From positions 58,111 through 122,110 of the forward strand of contig SBGU01000053.1 in NCBI GenBank assembly GCA_006226495.1: a stretch of DNA of 64,000 nucleotides, given 5' to 3'. Origin of the DNA: Alphaproteobacteria bacterium. Its GTDB lineage: Bacteria > Pseudomonadota > Alphaproteobacteria > Sphingomonadales > Kordiimonadaceae. Positions 45,800 through 54,900 of the stretch are shown here, piece after piece. The notes under the pieces were generated by a model. The model did not search any database. It had not been told where the DNA came from and saw only the letters and a list, made by a program, of their open reading frames with translations. The translations under genes were made by a program, and so were the position numbers. The stretch's first letter is position 1, and every line of letters begins with the position of its first letter.

Positions 45800-46888
45800 A
45801 TGAAGGATTTGTTCGACAATCCGATGGGGCTCGACGGTTTCGAATTTGTCGAGTTTACGGCGCCTGAAAAAGGCCTTCTGGAAAAAGTCTTCGAAACCAT
45901 CGGTTTCACGGCTGTGGCCAAGCACCGTTCGAAGGACGTGACCCTGTGGCGCCAGGGCGACATCAACTTCATCGCCAACTATGAAAAGAACTGCCACGCC
46001 GGTTATTATGCGGAAGAGCATGGTCCGTCAGCCTGCGGCATGGCTTTCCGTGTGCGCGACAGCCACAAGGCCTATGCCCGTGCGCTTGAAATGGGTGCCC
46101 AGCCGCTTGATATGCCGACCGGCCCGATGGAACTGCGCCTGCCGGCCATCAGGGGTATCGGTGGTGCCGCTCTGTACATGATCGACCGCTACAGCGAAGG
46201 CAACACCATCTATGACATCGATTTTGAATGGATCGACGGTGTCGACCGCCACCCCAAGGGCTGTGGTTTCAATGTCATCGACCACCTGACCCACAATGTC
46301 TATCGCGGTCGCATGGACTTCTGGGCCAAATTCTACGAGCGTTTCTTCAATTTCCGAGAAATCCGCTATTTCGACATCAAGGGCGAATATACCGGCCTGA
46401 CCTCGCGCGCCATGACCGCGCCGGACGGCCGCATCCGTATTCCGCTCAATGAAGAAGGCAATGCCGGCAAGGGCCAGATCGAAGAATATCTGCAGGCCTA
46501 TAACGGCGAAGGCATCCAGCATATCGCCTTCTCGTGCGACGACCTGCTGGGCTGCTGGGATGCGCTCAAGAAAAAAGGCGTGCCCTTCATGACCGCGCCG
46601 CCAGCCACCTATTATGAAATGCTGGAAGGTCGCCTGCCGGGTCATGGCGAGCCGGTATCCGAGCTGCAGTCGCGCGGCATCCTGCTCGACGGTTCGACCG
46701 AAGAAGGCGACAACCGCCTCTTGCTACAGATATTCTCGGAAACCATGGTCGGCCCGATCTTCTTTGAATTCATCCAGCGCAAGAAGGATGAAGGCTTCGG
46801 CGAAGGCAACTTCAAGGCCCTGTTCGAATCCATGGAACGCGACCAGATCCGCCGTGGCGCCCTGAAGGTCGACGAAGACGCGGCCTGA
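45800..46888 (+). CDS. hppD: 4-Hydroxyphenylpyruvate dioxygenase
   Basis: A 362-aa Fe(II) enzyme converting 4-hydroxyphenylpyruvate to homogentisate with CO2 release. Metal ligands are His162 ([10 protein letters not shown]), His241 (GIQHIAF) and Glu323 (FFEFIQRK), one residue off the Pseudomonas numbering. The C-terminal [23 protein letters not shown] is the helix that closes the active site. First gene of the tyrosine operon, about 100 nt after its predicted transcription start. A hairpin follows before the VOC gene. Confidence 0.97.
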   Translation: MKDLFDNPMGLDGFEFVEFTAPEKGLLEKVFETIGFTAVAKHRSKDVTLWRQGDINFIANYEKNCHAGYYAEEHGPSACGMAFRVRDSHKAYARALEMGAQPLDMPTGPMELRLPAIRGIGGAALYMIDRYSEGNTIYDIDFEWIDGVDRHPKGCGFNVIDHLTHNVYRGRMDFWAKFYERFFNFREIRYFDIKGEYTGLTSRAMTAPDGRIRIPLNEEGNAGKGQIEEYLQAYNGEGIQHIAFSCDDLLGCWDALKKKGVPFMTAPPATYYEMLEGRLPGHGEPVSELQSRGILLDGSTEEGDNRLLLQIFSETMVGPIFFEFIQRKKDEGFGEGNFKALFESMERDQIRRGALKVDEDAA

Positions 46889-46916
46889 GCCAACTGACTG
46901 TCACATCCTAGCCGAA

Positions 46917-46937
46917 GGGCGGGGCCTGGCCTCGCCC
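46917..46937 (+). other. Hairpin between hppD and the VOC gene
   Basis: GGGCGGGG-CCTGG-CCTCGCCC: 8-bp stem with one G-U pair, 28 bp after the hppD stop and 23 bp before the next ATG, without a U-run. It may stabilise the hppD part of the mRNA or partly terminate. Confidence 0.35.
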
Positions 46938-46960
46938 GTTCCGCAGTCCGGAGACAAGAC

Positions 46961-47506
46961 ATGAAACTTCAGCGCATTCACCATGTGGCCTATCGCTGCA
47001 AAGACGCCAAGGAAACGGTCAATTTCTACCGCACGCACCTGGACATGGATTTCCAGCTTGCGATTGCGGAAGACAATGTGCCGTCCACCGGCGCGCCCGA
47101 CCCCTATATGCATGTGTTCCTTGACGCAGGGCAGGGCAACGTGCTGGCCTTCTTCGAACTCCCGAACGCGCCCGAGATGGGCCGCGACGGCAATACGCCG
47201 GCCTGGGTGCAGCATATCGCGTTCGAGCTGGAAAGCATGGACGAACTGCTGGCCGCCAAGGCCCGGCTCGAGGCCGCCGGCATCGATGTGCTGGGCCCCA
47301 CCAACCACACGATCTTCAAGTCGATCTATTTTTTCGACCCCAATGGTCACCGCATCGAACTGGCTGCAAACACGGCAGAACCGGGTATGCTGGACGAATT
47401 GAAGCGTGTCGCCGATGATATGCTCGACGAATGGGCGCGCACCAAAAAAGCGCCGAAACATGCGGCCTGGCTGCATGGTCATGGTGAATTCAAGGCCAGG
47501 AACTGA
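46961..47506 (+). CDS. VOC-family metalloprotein in the tyrosine degradation operon
   Basis: A 181-aa vicinal-oxygen-chelate protein with two beta-alpha-beta-beta-beta modules. Metal ligand candidates are His8 (RIHHVAYR), a Glu in VLAFFEL (about 69), His85 (WVQHIAFE) and Glu133 (GHRIELAAN). Family members include glyoxalases, extradiol dioxygenases and epimerases. A 40-residue helical tail is extra. It lies between hppD and fahA, the place where a homogentisate 1,2-dioxygenase gene would be expected, and no such gene is in the window. Its role in tyrosine breakdown is inferred from position; activity is unknown. Confidence 0.85.
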   Translation: MKLQRIHHVAYRCKDAKETVNFYRTHLDMDFQLAIAEDNVPSTGAPDPYMHVFLDAGQGNVLAFFELPNAPEMGRDGNTPAWVQHIAFELESMDELLAAKARLEAAGIDVLGPTNHTIFKSIYFFDPNGHRIELAANTAEPGMLDELKRVADDMLDEWARTKKAPKHAAWLHGHGEFKARN

Positions 47507-47534
47507 TCAGGCCCGTTATCAGGATAGTTGATCT

Positions 47535-48542
47535 ATGAAACTCGCTTCTCTCAAACATGGCCGTGACGGCAAGCTGGTTGTCGTCTCCCGCGATCTCAAG
47601 CGCATGACCCCGGCGACCGGTATTGCACCGACCCTGCAGGCCGCGCTCGATGACTGGGACGCCGTGCTGCCGCGCCTGCGTGCGCTTTCTGAATCGCTGA
47701 ACTCCGGCGCCGTAAAGGGTGATGCCTTCAACGAGGCTGATTGTGCCTCGCCGTTGCCGCGTGCCTACCAGTGGGCCGATGGTTCGGCCTATGTGAACCA
47801 TGTGGAACTGGTGCGCAAGGCGCGTGGTGCCGAAATGCCGGCGACCTTCTGGACCGACCCCCTGATGTACCAGGGTGGTTCCGACACGTTCCTGAGCCCG
47901 CGGGGCGATATCGTGTTCCCGACCACCGAAGGCTGGGGCGTCGATTTTGAAGCCGAAATTGCTGTGATTGTGGACGATGTGCCGCTGGGTGTTTCTGTTG
48001 CAGATGCAACAAAACACATCAAGCTTCTGATGCTGGTGAACGATGTGTCGCTTCGGGGCCTGATCCCGGGCGAACTGGCCAAAGGCTTCGGTTTTTTCCA
48101 GTCCAAACCCTCGAGCGCCTTCAGCCCTGTGTGTGTGACCCCGGACGAGCTGGGTGACGTCTGGGCCGACAGCAAGCTGAACCTGCCCCTGGTGTCGCAC
48201 CTGAATGGCGACCTGTTCGGCAAACCCGAAGCCGGTATCGACATGACCTTCAATTTTGCGACCCTGGTGGCCCATGCCGCCAAGACCCGCCCCTTGGGTG
48301 CCGGTGCGATTATCGGTTCTGGCACAGTGTCGAACAAGCTGGACGGCGGCCCGGGCAAACCGGTGTCGGAAGGGGGTGTCGGCTATAGCTGTATCGCTGA
48401 AATCCGCATGATCGAAACCATCGAAGCCGGCAAGCCGAGCACACCCTTCATGAGCTTCGGCGACACCATCCGGATCGAAATGTTCGACCGGGACGGCCAG
48501 TCTGTCTTCGGTGCCATCGACCAGAAGGTCGTTCAGGGCTGA
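47535..48542 (+). CDS. fahA: Fumarylacetoacetate hydrolase family protein
   Basis: A 335-aa FAH-fold enzyme, expected to cleave fumarylacetoacetate to fumarate and acetoacetate. The metal-binding Glu/Asp cluster is in WGVDFEAEIAVIVDDVP (about residues 135-151), and DVSLRGLIPGELAKGFGFFQSKPSSAFSP is the mobile active-site loop. GAGAIIGSGTVSNK and SFGDTIRIEMFD complete the fold. It is longer than catechol-pathway FAH-domain enzymes and matches the bacterial FahA group. Operon position before maiA supports the assignment. Confidence 0.93.
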   Translation: MKLASLKHGRDGKLVVVSRDLKRMTPATGIAPTLQAALDDWDAVLPRLRALSESLNSGAVKGDAFNEADCASPLPRAYQWADGSAYVNHVELVRKARGAEMPATFWTDPLMYQGGSDTFLSPRGDIVFPTTEGWGVDFEAEIAVIVDDVPLGVSVADATKHIKLLMLVNDVSLRGLIPGELAKGFGFFQSKPSSAFSPVCVTPDELGDVWADSKLNLPLVSHLNGDLFGKPEAGIDMTFNFATLVAHAAKTRPLGAGAIIGSGTVSNKLDGGPGKPVSEGGVGYSCIAEIRMIETIEAGKPSTPFMSFGDTIRIEMFDRDGQSVFGAIDQKVVQG

Positions 48543-48562
48543 GAAGGATAGGGGGAGACACT

Positions 48563-49216
48563 ATGCGCACCTTGTTCGGTTATTTCAGGTCTTCGGCCGC
48601 ATACCGGGTGCGTATTGCCCTCGGGCTCAAGGGCCTGTCGTATGACTATAAGGCCGTAAACCTGAAGCCGGGTGCTGATGAACAGCGCGCACCGGGCTAT
48701 CTGGCCCTAAATCCGCAGGGGCGGGTGCCTTATCTGGTGGATGGTGACATCAGCCTGGGCCAGTCGCCCGCCATGCTGGAATATCTCGAGGAAGCCTATC
48801 CGGACGTGCCGCTGCTGCCTGCGGGCATGCGCGACCGCGCCTATGTGCGGCAACTGATGAACCTGGTGGCCTGCGATATCCATCCGCTCAACAACCTGTC
48901 GGTCCTGCAATGGCTGAAGGGCGAACTGGGCGCGGATGAAGCGGCGGTCAATAAATGGTATCATCACTGGATACAGGATGGCTTCCGCGCCTATGAGGCG
49001 CTTCTGAGTTCAAGTGGCCTCGCGGGGCGTTTTTCCTGCGGTGATGTGCCCAGCCTCGCAGATGTCGTGCTGGTGCCGCAGGTCTGGAACGCCAACCGCT
49101 TCGGTGTGCCCCTGGATGCCTTCCCGCGCATCAATGCCATTGTTGAAGCCTGTAACATGCTGGACGGGTTCGCGGACGCCGCACCCGAAAAGCAGCCGGA
49201 TTTTCCGGCAACCTGA
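48563..49216 (+). CDS. maiA: Maleylacetoacetate isomerase
   Basis: A 217-aa zeta-class glutathione transferase that isomerises maleylacetoacetate to fumarylacetoacetate with glutathione. The zeta signature is FRSSAAYRVRIALGLKGL (residues 8-25), with the catalytic Ser and Cys-replacing residues; NPQGRVPYLVDGD and LGQSPAMLEYLEE bind glutathione. The C-terminal helical domain contains DIHPLNNLSVLQWL. It lies 20 bp after fahA and 24 bp before phhA. Confidence 0.95.
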   Translation: MRTLFGYFRSSAAYRVRIALGLKGLSYDYKAVNLKPGADEQRAPGYLALNPQGRVPYLVDGDISLGQSPAMLEYLEEAYPDVPLLPAGMRDRAYVRQLMNLVACDIHPLNNLSVLQWLKGELGADEAAVNKWYHHWIQDGFRAYEALLSSSGLAGRFSCGDVPSLADVVLVPQVWNANRFGVPLDAFPRINAIVEACNMLDGFADAAPEKQPDFPAT

Positions 49217-49240
49217 CGGACGTATTGAAGGGGTCGAGAT

Positions 49241-50122
49241 ATGCTGATTACCACACGCCAGGGCCGCAAGGTCGAAGTGAACGACGACTATACGGTCGAC
49301 CAGCATTGGGAGCATTTCACGGCTGAAGAGCATGACCGCTGGGACCGGCTTTATGCCCGTCAGTGCGAAATGCTGGAAGGCCGCGCCTGTGACGAATTCA
49401 TCGAAGGCACCCACCTCCTCAAGCTTTCCGACGGCGGCATTCCGAACTTCATCGAGCTGTCCGAACGCCTGAAGGCGCTGACCGGCTGGACCGTGGTTGC
49501 CGTGCCGGACCTGGTGCCGGACGAGGTGTTTTTCGACCATCTGGCCAACCGCCGGTTCCCTGCGGGCAACTTCATCCGGTCGGAATCCGAGCTCGATTAT
49601 CTGCAGGAACCGGATGTGTTCCATGATGTGTTCGGCCATGTGCCGCTGCTGGCAAACCCGGTGTTCGCCGACTATATGGAAGCGTATGGCAAGGGCGGCC
49701 AGCGCGCCATGGGGCGGGGTGTCCTGAAGAATCTGGCGCGGCTTTACTGGTACACGGTGGAATTCGGCCTGATCAACACACCCAGGGGCATGCGCATCTA
49801 TGGCGCCGGCATCCTGAGCTCGAAGGCGGAAAGCATTTTCAGCCTTGATGACAAAAGCCCGAACCGCATCCATTTTGACCTGAAGCGCCTGATGCAGACC
49901 GATTACCGCATCGACGATTTCCAGCAGACCTATTGGGTGATCGACAGTTTCGAGGAGCTTCTGGGCGCTACCTATCAGGACTTCGGCCCGCTGTATGATG
50001 CGCTGGAAGCCAGCAAGACGGTTCACGCGCCCGATGTCGTGTTGCCGGACGACACCGTGCATCACAAGGGCAGCCAGGCCTATGCCAATGCCGGCGGCAG
50101 GCTCGCAAAAGCGGCAAGCTAA
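49241..50122 (+). CDS. phhA: Phenylalanine 4-monooxygenase
   Basis: A 293-aa pterin-dependent aromatic amino acid hydroxylase converting phenylalanine to tyrosine. Iron ligands are His128 and His133 (DVFHDVFGHVPLL) and Glu174 (YWYTVEFGLI). The pterin-binding stretch upstream reads NFIRSESELDYLQEPD. It lacks the regulatory ACT domain, as in other bacterial forms. Last gene of the operon, feeding phenylalanine into the tyrosine route. No pterin carbinolamine dehydratase (phhB) or aromatic aminotransferase gene is nearby. Confidence 0.96.
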   Translation: MLITTRQGRKVEVNDDYTVDQHWEHFTAEEHDRWDRLYARQCEMLEGRACDEFIEGTHLLKLSDGGIPNFIELSERLKALTGWTVVAVPDLVPDEVFFDHLANRRFPAGNFIRSESELDYLQEPDVFHDVFGHVPLLANPVFADYMEAYGKGGQRAMGRGVLKNLARLYWYTVEFGLINTPRGMRIYGAGILSSKAESIFSLDDKSPNRIHFDLKRLMQTDYRIDDFQQTYWVIDSFEELLGATYQDFGPLYDALEASKTVHAPDVVLPDDTVHHKGSQAYANAGGRLAKAAS

Positions 50123-50128
50123 CAATTG

Positions 50129-50162
50129 TATCGCGTGGCGCCTTTGTAGGGGCCGCGCGATA
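50129..50162. terminator. Long hairpin after phhA
   Basis: TATCGCGTGGCGCC-TTTGTA-GGGGCCGCGCGATA: 14-nt arms with one G-U pair and one mismatch, 6 bp after phhA and 26 bp after the end of the convergent secreted-protein gene. It has no clear U-run on either strand, so a bidirectional transcript-end structure is likely rather than a textbook terminator. Confidence 0.5.
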
Positions 50163-50188
50163 AATTCCCGTTCACCCGGCTTTATACA

Positions 50189-50638
50189 TTAGTGCGGCGC
50201 CGGCCCCGGGCTAGGGTTGCCGGTGTCGAGTATGGCTTTCCATTCACCATCCTGCAGTTCCCAGATGGTGGTATATTTGCCAAAGCCGGTTTTTTTGCCA
50301 TCGGCGTCGGTGTAGCTCAGCTCGTAAACGCCCCAGGTGTAAGCAAGCTCGCCGGATTTGGCGACCCGCCCGTCCTGCGGCCACCATTCAAGGGTGAAGT
50401 CCGCAGGCAGGCCTTCAAACCCCTTCATGATCTCGTCATGTCCGATCACGGCATGGGCGCCGCCATCCAGTTTTATTGCATCCGGTGCCAGATAATGGCT
50501 GAAGGCGGCGGCAACGCCGTCGCGCATGGACATCTGGCTGAAGGCGCTGTCGACCGCCATGATGTCGGCCTTGTCGGCGGCGAGCGCGGGCGCCGCTAAA
50601 ATGACCGCGGCGACGACACCGGCAATATAGGTACGCAT
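50189..50638 (-). CDS. Secreted SnoaL/DUF4440-like protein
   Basis: A 149-aa protein with a signal peptide (about residues 1-20, MRTYIAG...APALAA) and a NTF2-like fold: DIMAVDSAFSQMSMRDGVAAAFSHYLAPDAIKLDGG, then IGHDEIMKGFEG, AYTWGVYELSY and YTTIWELQDGEWKAILDTGNPSP. This is the DUF4440/SnoaL-like pattern. Periplasmic location is likely; function unknown. ATG 50638 has GGAGGAT upstream, and earlier in-frame starts would spoil the signal peptide. It is convergent with phhA. Confidence 0.85.
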   Translation of the reverse strand: MRTYIAGVVAAVILAAPALAADKADIMAVDSAFSQMSMRDGVAAAFSHYLAPDAIKLDGGAHAVIGHDEIMKGFEGLPADFTLEWWPQDGRVAKSGELAYTWGVYELSYTDADGKKTGFGKYTTIWELQDGEWKAILDTGNPSPGPAPH

Positions 50639-50730
50639 GATTGATCCTCCCATTGAGTGGAGCAAGAATATCATGCTGACCTTGGGGCCAGATAGCGGAA
50701 TGCGGGCGCGCTAAACCATTCGCCTAATAG

Positions 50731-50761
50731 AAAAAGACCCCCGGCCATGGGCGCGGGGGTC
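50731..50761 (-). terminator. Rho-independent terminator of the amino-acid dehydrogenase gene
   Basis: On the minus strand the stem GACCCCCG-CGCCCATGGC-CGGGGGTC is followed directly by TTTTT. The 8-bp stem and U-run form a classical terminator 24 bp past the dehydrogenase stop. Confidence 0.85.
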
Positions 50762-50784
50762 TCAAGTCTGCTCAGGAGAGCCGC

Positions 50785-51909
50785 TTATTCGGCTGCGGCC
50801 GCGAGTTTGGCTTCATTGGCGCGGCGGATGATATCCTCGGCCATTTCGTTCGCGATAACACCGGTCGGGCGGCCTTCACGGTCGCTGGCTTCGAAAATGC
50901 GGGTCAGGGTCTCGCCGATGCGCAGAACCTTGGCTTCACGGGCCGCATTGTCCGGGCGTTCCTTATGCACTTCGGATTCAACCGAAATGATGCCGCCGGC
51001 GTTGATGACATAGTCCGGCGCATAAAGAACGCCGCGCTTGCGCAGTTGTTCGTCTTCACGGCCTTCGGTTTCGAGCTGGTTGTTCGCGGCACCGGCAATG
51101 ATGGTGGCCTTGATGTCAGCCAGGGTCTTGGGGTTCAGCACACCACCAAGGGCACAAGGGGCGAACACATCGCAGTGGGCCGCATGGATCGCATCCGGGG
51201 CCACAACCTCGGCGTCGCCGCCGGCCAGTACGGCCTTGATGTTTGCGTCGACGATGTCGGTCACGATCAGCTTGGCGCCAGCCGCACGCAGGTGGTCCAC
51301 CAGATACTGGCCAACATGCCCCAGGCCCTGGATGGCAACACGCACGCCGTTCAGGTCGTCTTTGCCCAGGCGGTGCTTCACGGCTGCCTTGATGCCGGTA
51401 TAGACACCCAGCGCGGTGTGGGGCGAGGGGTCGCCGGTACCGAAGTCGCCGCCGTCGAGGCCGCACACGAACGGCGTGCTGTCGGCAGCGGCCGCCAGCA
51501 TGGCCGGCGTGGTGCCCACGTCTTCAGCGGCATAATAGTTGCCGCCCAGGCGGTTGATGAAACGGCCGAAGGCGCGCATCAGTTCGGGTGTGCCCAGTTC
51601 CTTGGGGTTGCCGATGATCACGGACTTGCCACCACCAAGGCGCAGGCCGGCCATGGCGTTCTTGAAGCTCATGCCGCGGGAAAGGCGCAGCACGTCGTAA
51701 ACCGCATCCTGTTCGCCGCGGGTTTCGGCGACATCGATGGGGGCCGAACGGCGGTGGCCTGCGGCATAGTCCCAGAAGCGGGTACCGCCGGTTGCCGGGC
51801 CAAGCGCCGTCGAATGGACGGCGATGATTGCTTTCAGGCCGGTCGCTTCATCGGCGCAGAAAACGACCTGCTCATGGTTCTTGAAGCTACGTGAATCAAA
51901 GACGGGCAT
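50785..51909 (-). CDS. Leucine/branched-chain amino acid dehydrogenase
   Basis: A 374-aa Glu/Leu/Phe/Val dehydrogenase. Lys83 (MSFKNAMAGLRLGGGKS) binds the substrate carboxylate and Lys95 is catalytic; AAEDVGTTP and the Rossmann VAIQGLGHVGQYLVDHL follow. Length and motifs suit leucine or phenylalanine dehydrogenases, which deaminate the amino acid with NAD to a 2-oxo acid. With the leucine cluster at 56-63 kb, leucine is the favoured substrate; phenylalanine or valine remain possible because the tyrosine operon is next door. It lies 42 bp after the indolepyruvate oxidoreductase gene and ends in a strong terminator. Confidence 0.92.
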   Translation of the reverse strand: MPVFDSRSFKNHEQVVFCADEATGLKAIIAVHSTALGPATGGTRFWDYAAGHRRSAPIDVAETRGEQDAVYDVLRLSRGMSFKNAMAGLRLGGGKSVIIGNPKELGTPELMRAFGRFINRLGGNYYAAEDVGTTPAMLAAAADSTPFVCGLDGGDFGTGDPSPHTALGVYTGIKAAVKHRLGKDDLNGVRVAIQGLGHVGQYLVDHLRAAGAKLIVTDIVDANIKAVLAGGDAEVVAPDAIHAAHCDVFAPCALGGVLNPKTLADIKATIIAGAANNQLETEGREDEQLRKRGVLYAPDYVINAGGIISVESEVHKERPDNAAREAKVLRIGETLTRIFEASDREGRPTGVIANEMAEDIIRRANEAKLAAAAE

Positions 51910-51951
51910 GTTTATATCCTTCCCAGTGACTGTCCCGTATGGAACTCAAAA

Positions 51952-54900
51952 CTACTCAGCCGCCATTGCCTTCGGGGTTTCGCCCACGAAGCGCGCCATC
52001 AAACCGTCCTTGGCTTTCCTGGCAGCCGCCACATTGTCTTCCTTGACCGGGCCGAAGCCGCGGATCATATCCGGCAGGCTGGCGATCTCGGTCGCAAGCC
52101 CAAGCTTTTCTGTCGACAGGCCCTTGAGAAGCACATCCAGCGTGCCTTCATAGTCGCCGATCAGGCCACGCTCCATGCGCCGCTCGGCCGAATATCCGAA
52201 GATATCGAAAGCGGTACCGCGCAGGCCCTTGAATTTGGCCATGACCCGGTAGAGCGAGAAGATCCAGGAACCGAACTCGCGCTTGCGCGGACGGCCGGTG
52301 GCCACGTCCTTGCCCGGCAGGATCGGCGGTGCCATATGGACCGACAGTTTCATCTTGCCGTCGAAGGTCGCTTTCAGTTTTTCGCGGAATTCAGGCGTGC
52401 TGAACAGGCGGGCAACTTCATATTCGTCCTTGTAGGCCAGAAGCTTGGCATAGTTCAGGGCAACGGCTTTGGTCAGCGCCTCACTACCACCCTTGATGCC
52501 GGCTTCGGCAGCACGCACACGCGCGACCATCGCCTTGTACCGGTCCGCATAGGCGGCGTTCTGGTAATTGGTCAGGTGCTTGACGCGGCTGTCGATGATC
52601 TCGTCCAGGGTTTCCGGCAGCTTCGGTTTGTCGACAGTGCTGCCCTTCAGGATGTTCAGCACGGCGTCGAGGTCGTGGGCTGCCATACGGCCCCAGTAGA
52701 AGGTACGCAGGTTGGTCTGGACCGCGACCTTGTTCAGTTCGATCGCTTCGACGATCGAGGCCAGCGACAGCGGGATCAGACCCTTCTGCCATGCGTAACC
52801 CAGCACAAAGGTGTTGGTGGCAATCGCATCACCCATCAGGGCCGAGGCGATTTCCTGTGCCGGGATGCGGAAGCGGGCATCGTCGCGGGTTACGTCATCC
52901 AGTTGTTTCTGGACGGCGGCCTGCTTGAAGTCGATGTCCTTGTTGCGCACGAAGTCGGCAACCGGGGTCAGGTGCGAGTTGATCACGGCGGCCGTGCGGT
53001 CGGACCGCAGGATGTTGGTTGCGTCCTTGGACGCCGCCACGATGCTGTCGCAGGCCAGAAGGGCGTGGGTACGGCCGGTCACGATACGCGGCGAGCGCAG
53101 TTTGTCGCCGTCGCGGGCAATGCGCACGTGGCTCAGCACCGAACCGCCTTTTTGCGCCAGGCCGGTCATATCCAGGATCGAGCTTTCCTTGCCGTCCAGG
53201 TGCGCGGCCATGCCCAGGATGGCGCCGACCGTCAACACACCCGTGCCGCCAATGCCGGTGACCAGGATGTTATAGTCGTTGAATTCAGCATCGAAGTCCG
53301 GAATCACGGGTTCCGGCAGGTCAGGCAGGTTCAGGCCCTCCAAGGGACCGGTGCCAGCCTTCGACTTGCGGGGTTCGGCACCGCGGACGCTCACGAACGA
53401 CGGGCAGAAGCCTTTGACGCAGCTATAATCCTTGTTGCAGGACGACTGGTTGATCTGGCGCTTGCGGCCGAATTCGGTTTCCAGCGGTTCGACCGACACA
53501 CAGTTGGACTGCACCGAACAGTCGCCACAGCCTTCGCAAACGGCGTCGTTGATGAAGATACGGCGGTCCGGATCGTCCATCTTGCCCCGCTTGCGGCGGC
53601 GGCGTTTTTCGGCGGCGCAGGTCTGGTCGTAGATGATGGCGGTCACGCCCTCGATCTCGCGGAATTCTTCCTGCAGCTTCATCATCATCGACCGGTCGTG
53701 AACTTCAACACCGTCCGGCAGCTTGATCATGGCATAGTCCGACGGACGCTCGCTGGCGATGGCGACACGGCCAACACCTTCGGCTTTCAGTTGTGCGCAG
53801 ATTTGCGGCACGGTCAGGTTGCCCTCGACCTCCTGGCCGCCGGTCATGGCGACGGCGTCGTTATAGAGGATCTTGTAGGTGATGTTCACATTGGCCGCGA
53901 CCGACTGGCGGATGGCCAAAGTGCCCGAATGCATGTAGGTGCCGTCGCCCAGGTTGGCAAACATGTGCTTTTCGCGGGTGAAAGGCGCCTGACCGATCCA
54001 GGGCACACCTTCGCCGCCCATCTGGGTGAAGGTCTCGTTGTGGCGTTCCATGTTGATTGCCATGATATGGCAACCGATCCCTGCCATTGCGCGGCTGCCT
54101 TCCGGCACCTTGGTCGAACTGTTGTGCGGGCAACCCGAACAGAAATAGGGCACGCGCTTGATTTCAGGCGCATAGGCGTCGGTCGATTGCTTGCGCGCCG
54201 TGAAATAGTCCAGCTTTGCCTGGATATCCGGGTTTTTGTAGAGTTTCGCCATGCGCGCGGCGATCACCTGCGCGATGATGCCGACATCAAGCTCGTTCTC
54301 GGGCGGCAGCAGCCACTGGTCTTTTTCGTCATGTTTGCCGACCACGGTCGGGCGCACGCTCGGTTTCCAGTTATAGAGCTGCCAGCGCAACTGGTGCTCG
54401 ATCACCTCGCGCTTTTCCTCGACAACCAGCACTTCGTCCAGGCCTTCGCAGAACTGGCGCACGCCTTCGGGTTCCAGCGGCCAGGGCATGCCGACCTTGT
54501 AGAGCCTGAGGCCGATGTCCTTGGCCACTTCCTCGTCGACGCCCAGTTCATACAGCGCCTGGCGCACGTCCTGGTAGGATTTGCCCGAGGTGATGATGCC
54601 GAATTTTGGATTGGGGCTGTCCCAGATCACGCGGTCGATGCCGTTGGCGCGGGCAAAGGCGTGGGCTGCGAAACCTTTGTAGCGCTGCAGGCGCCAGTCC
54701 TGTTCGCGCCACACGTCGGGCCAGCGGATGTTGAGGCCGCCAACCGGCATTTCAAAATCGGTCGGGATGATGATCTCGCGCATCTCGCGGCTCAGGTCCA
54801 CGGTGCCGGATGTCTCGACGGTTTCGCCCGTTGCCTTGAAGCCGACCCAGGTGCCGGTGAAACGGCTCATGGCGATGCCAAGCACGCCATATTCGACAAA

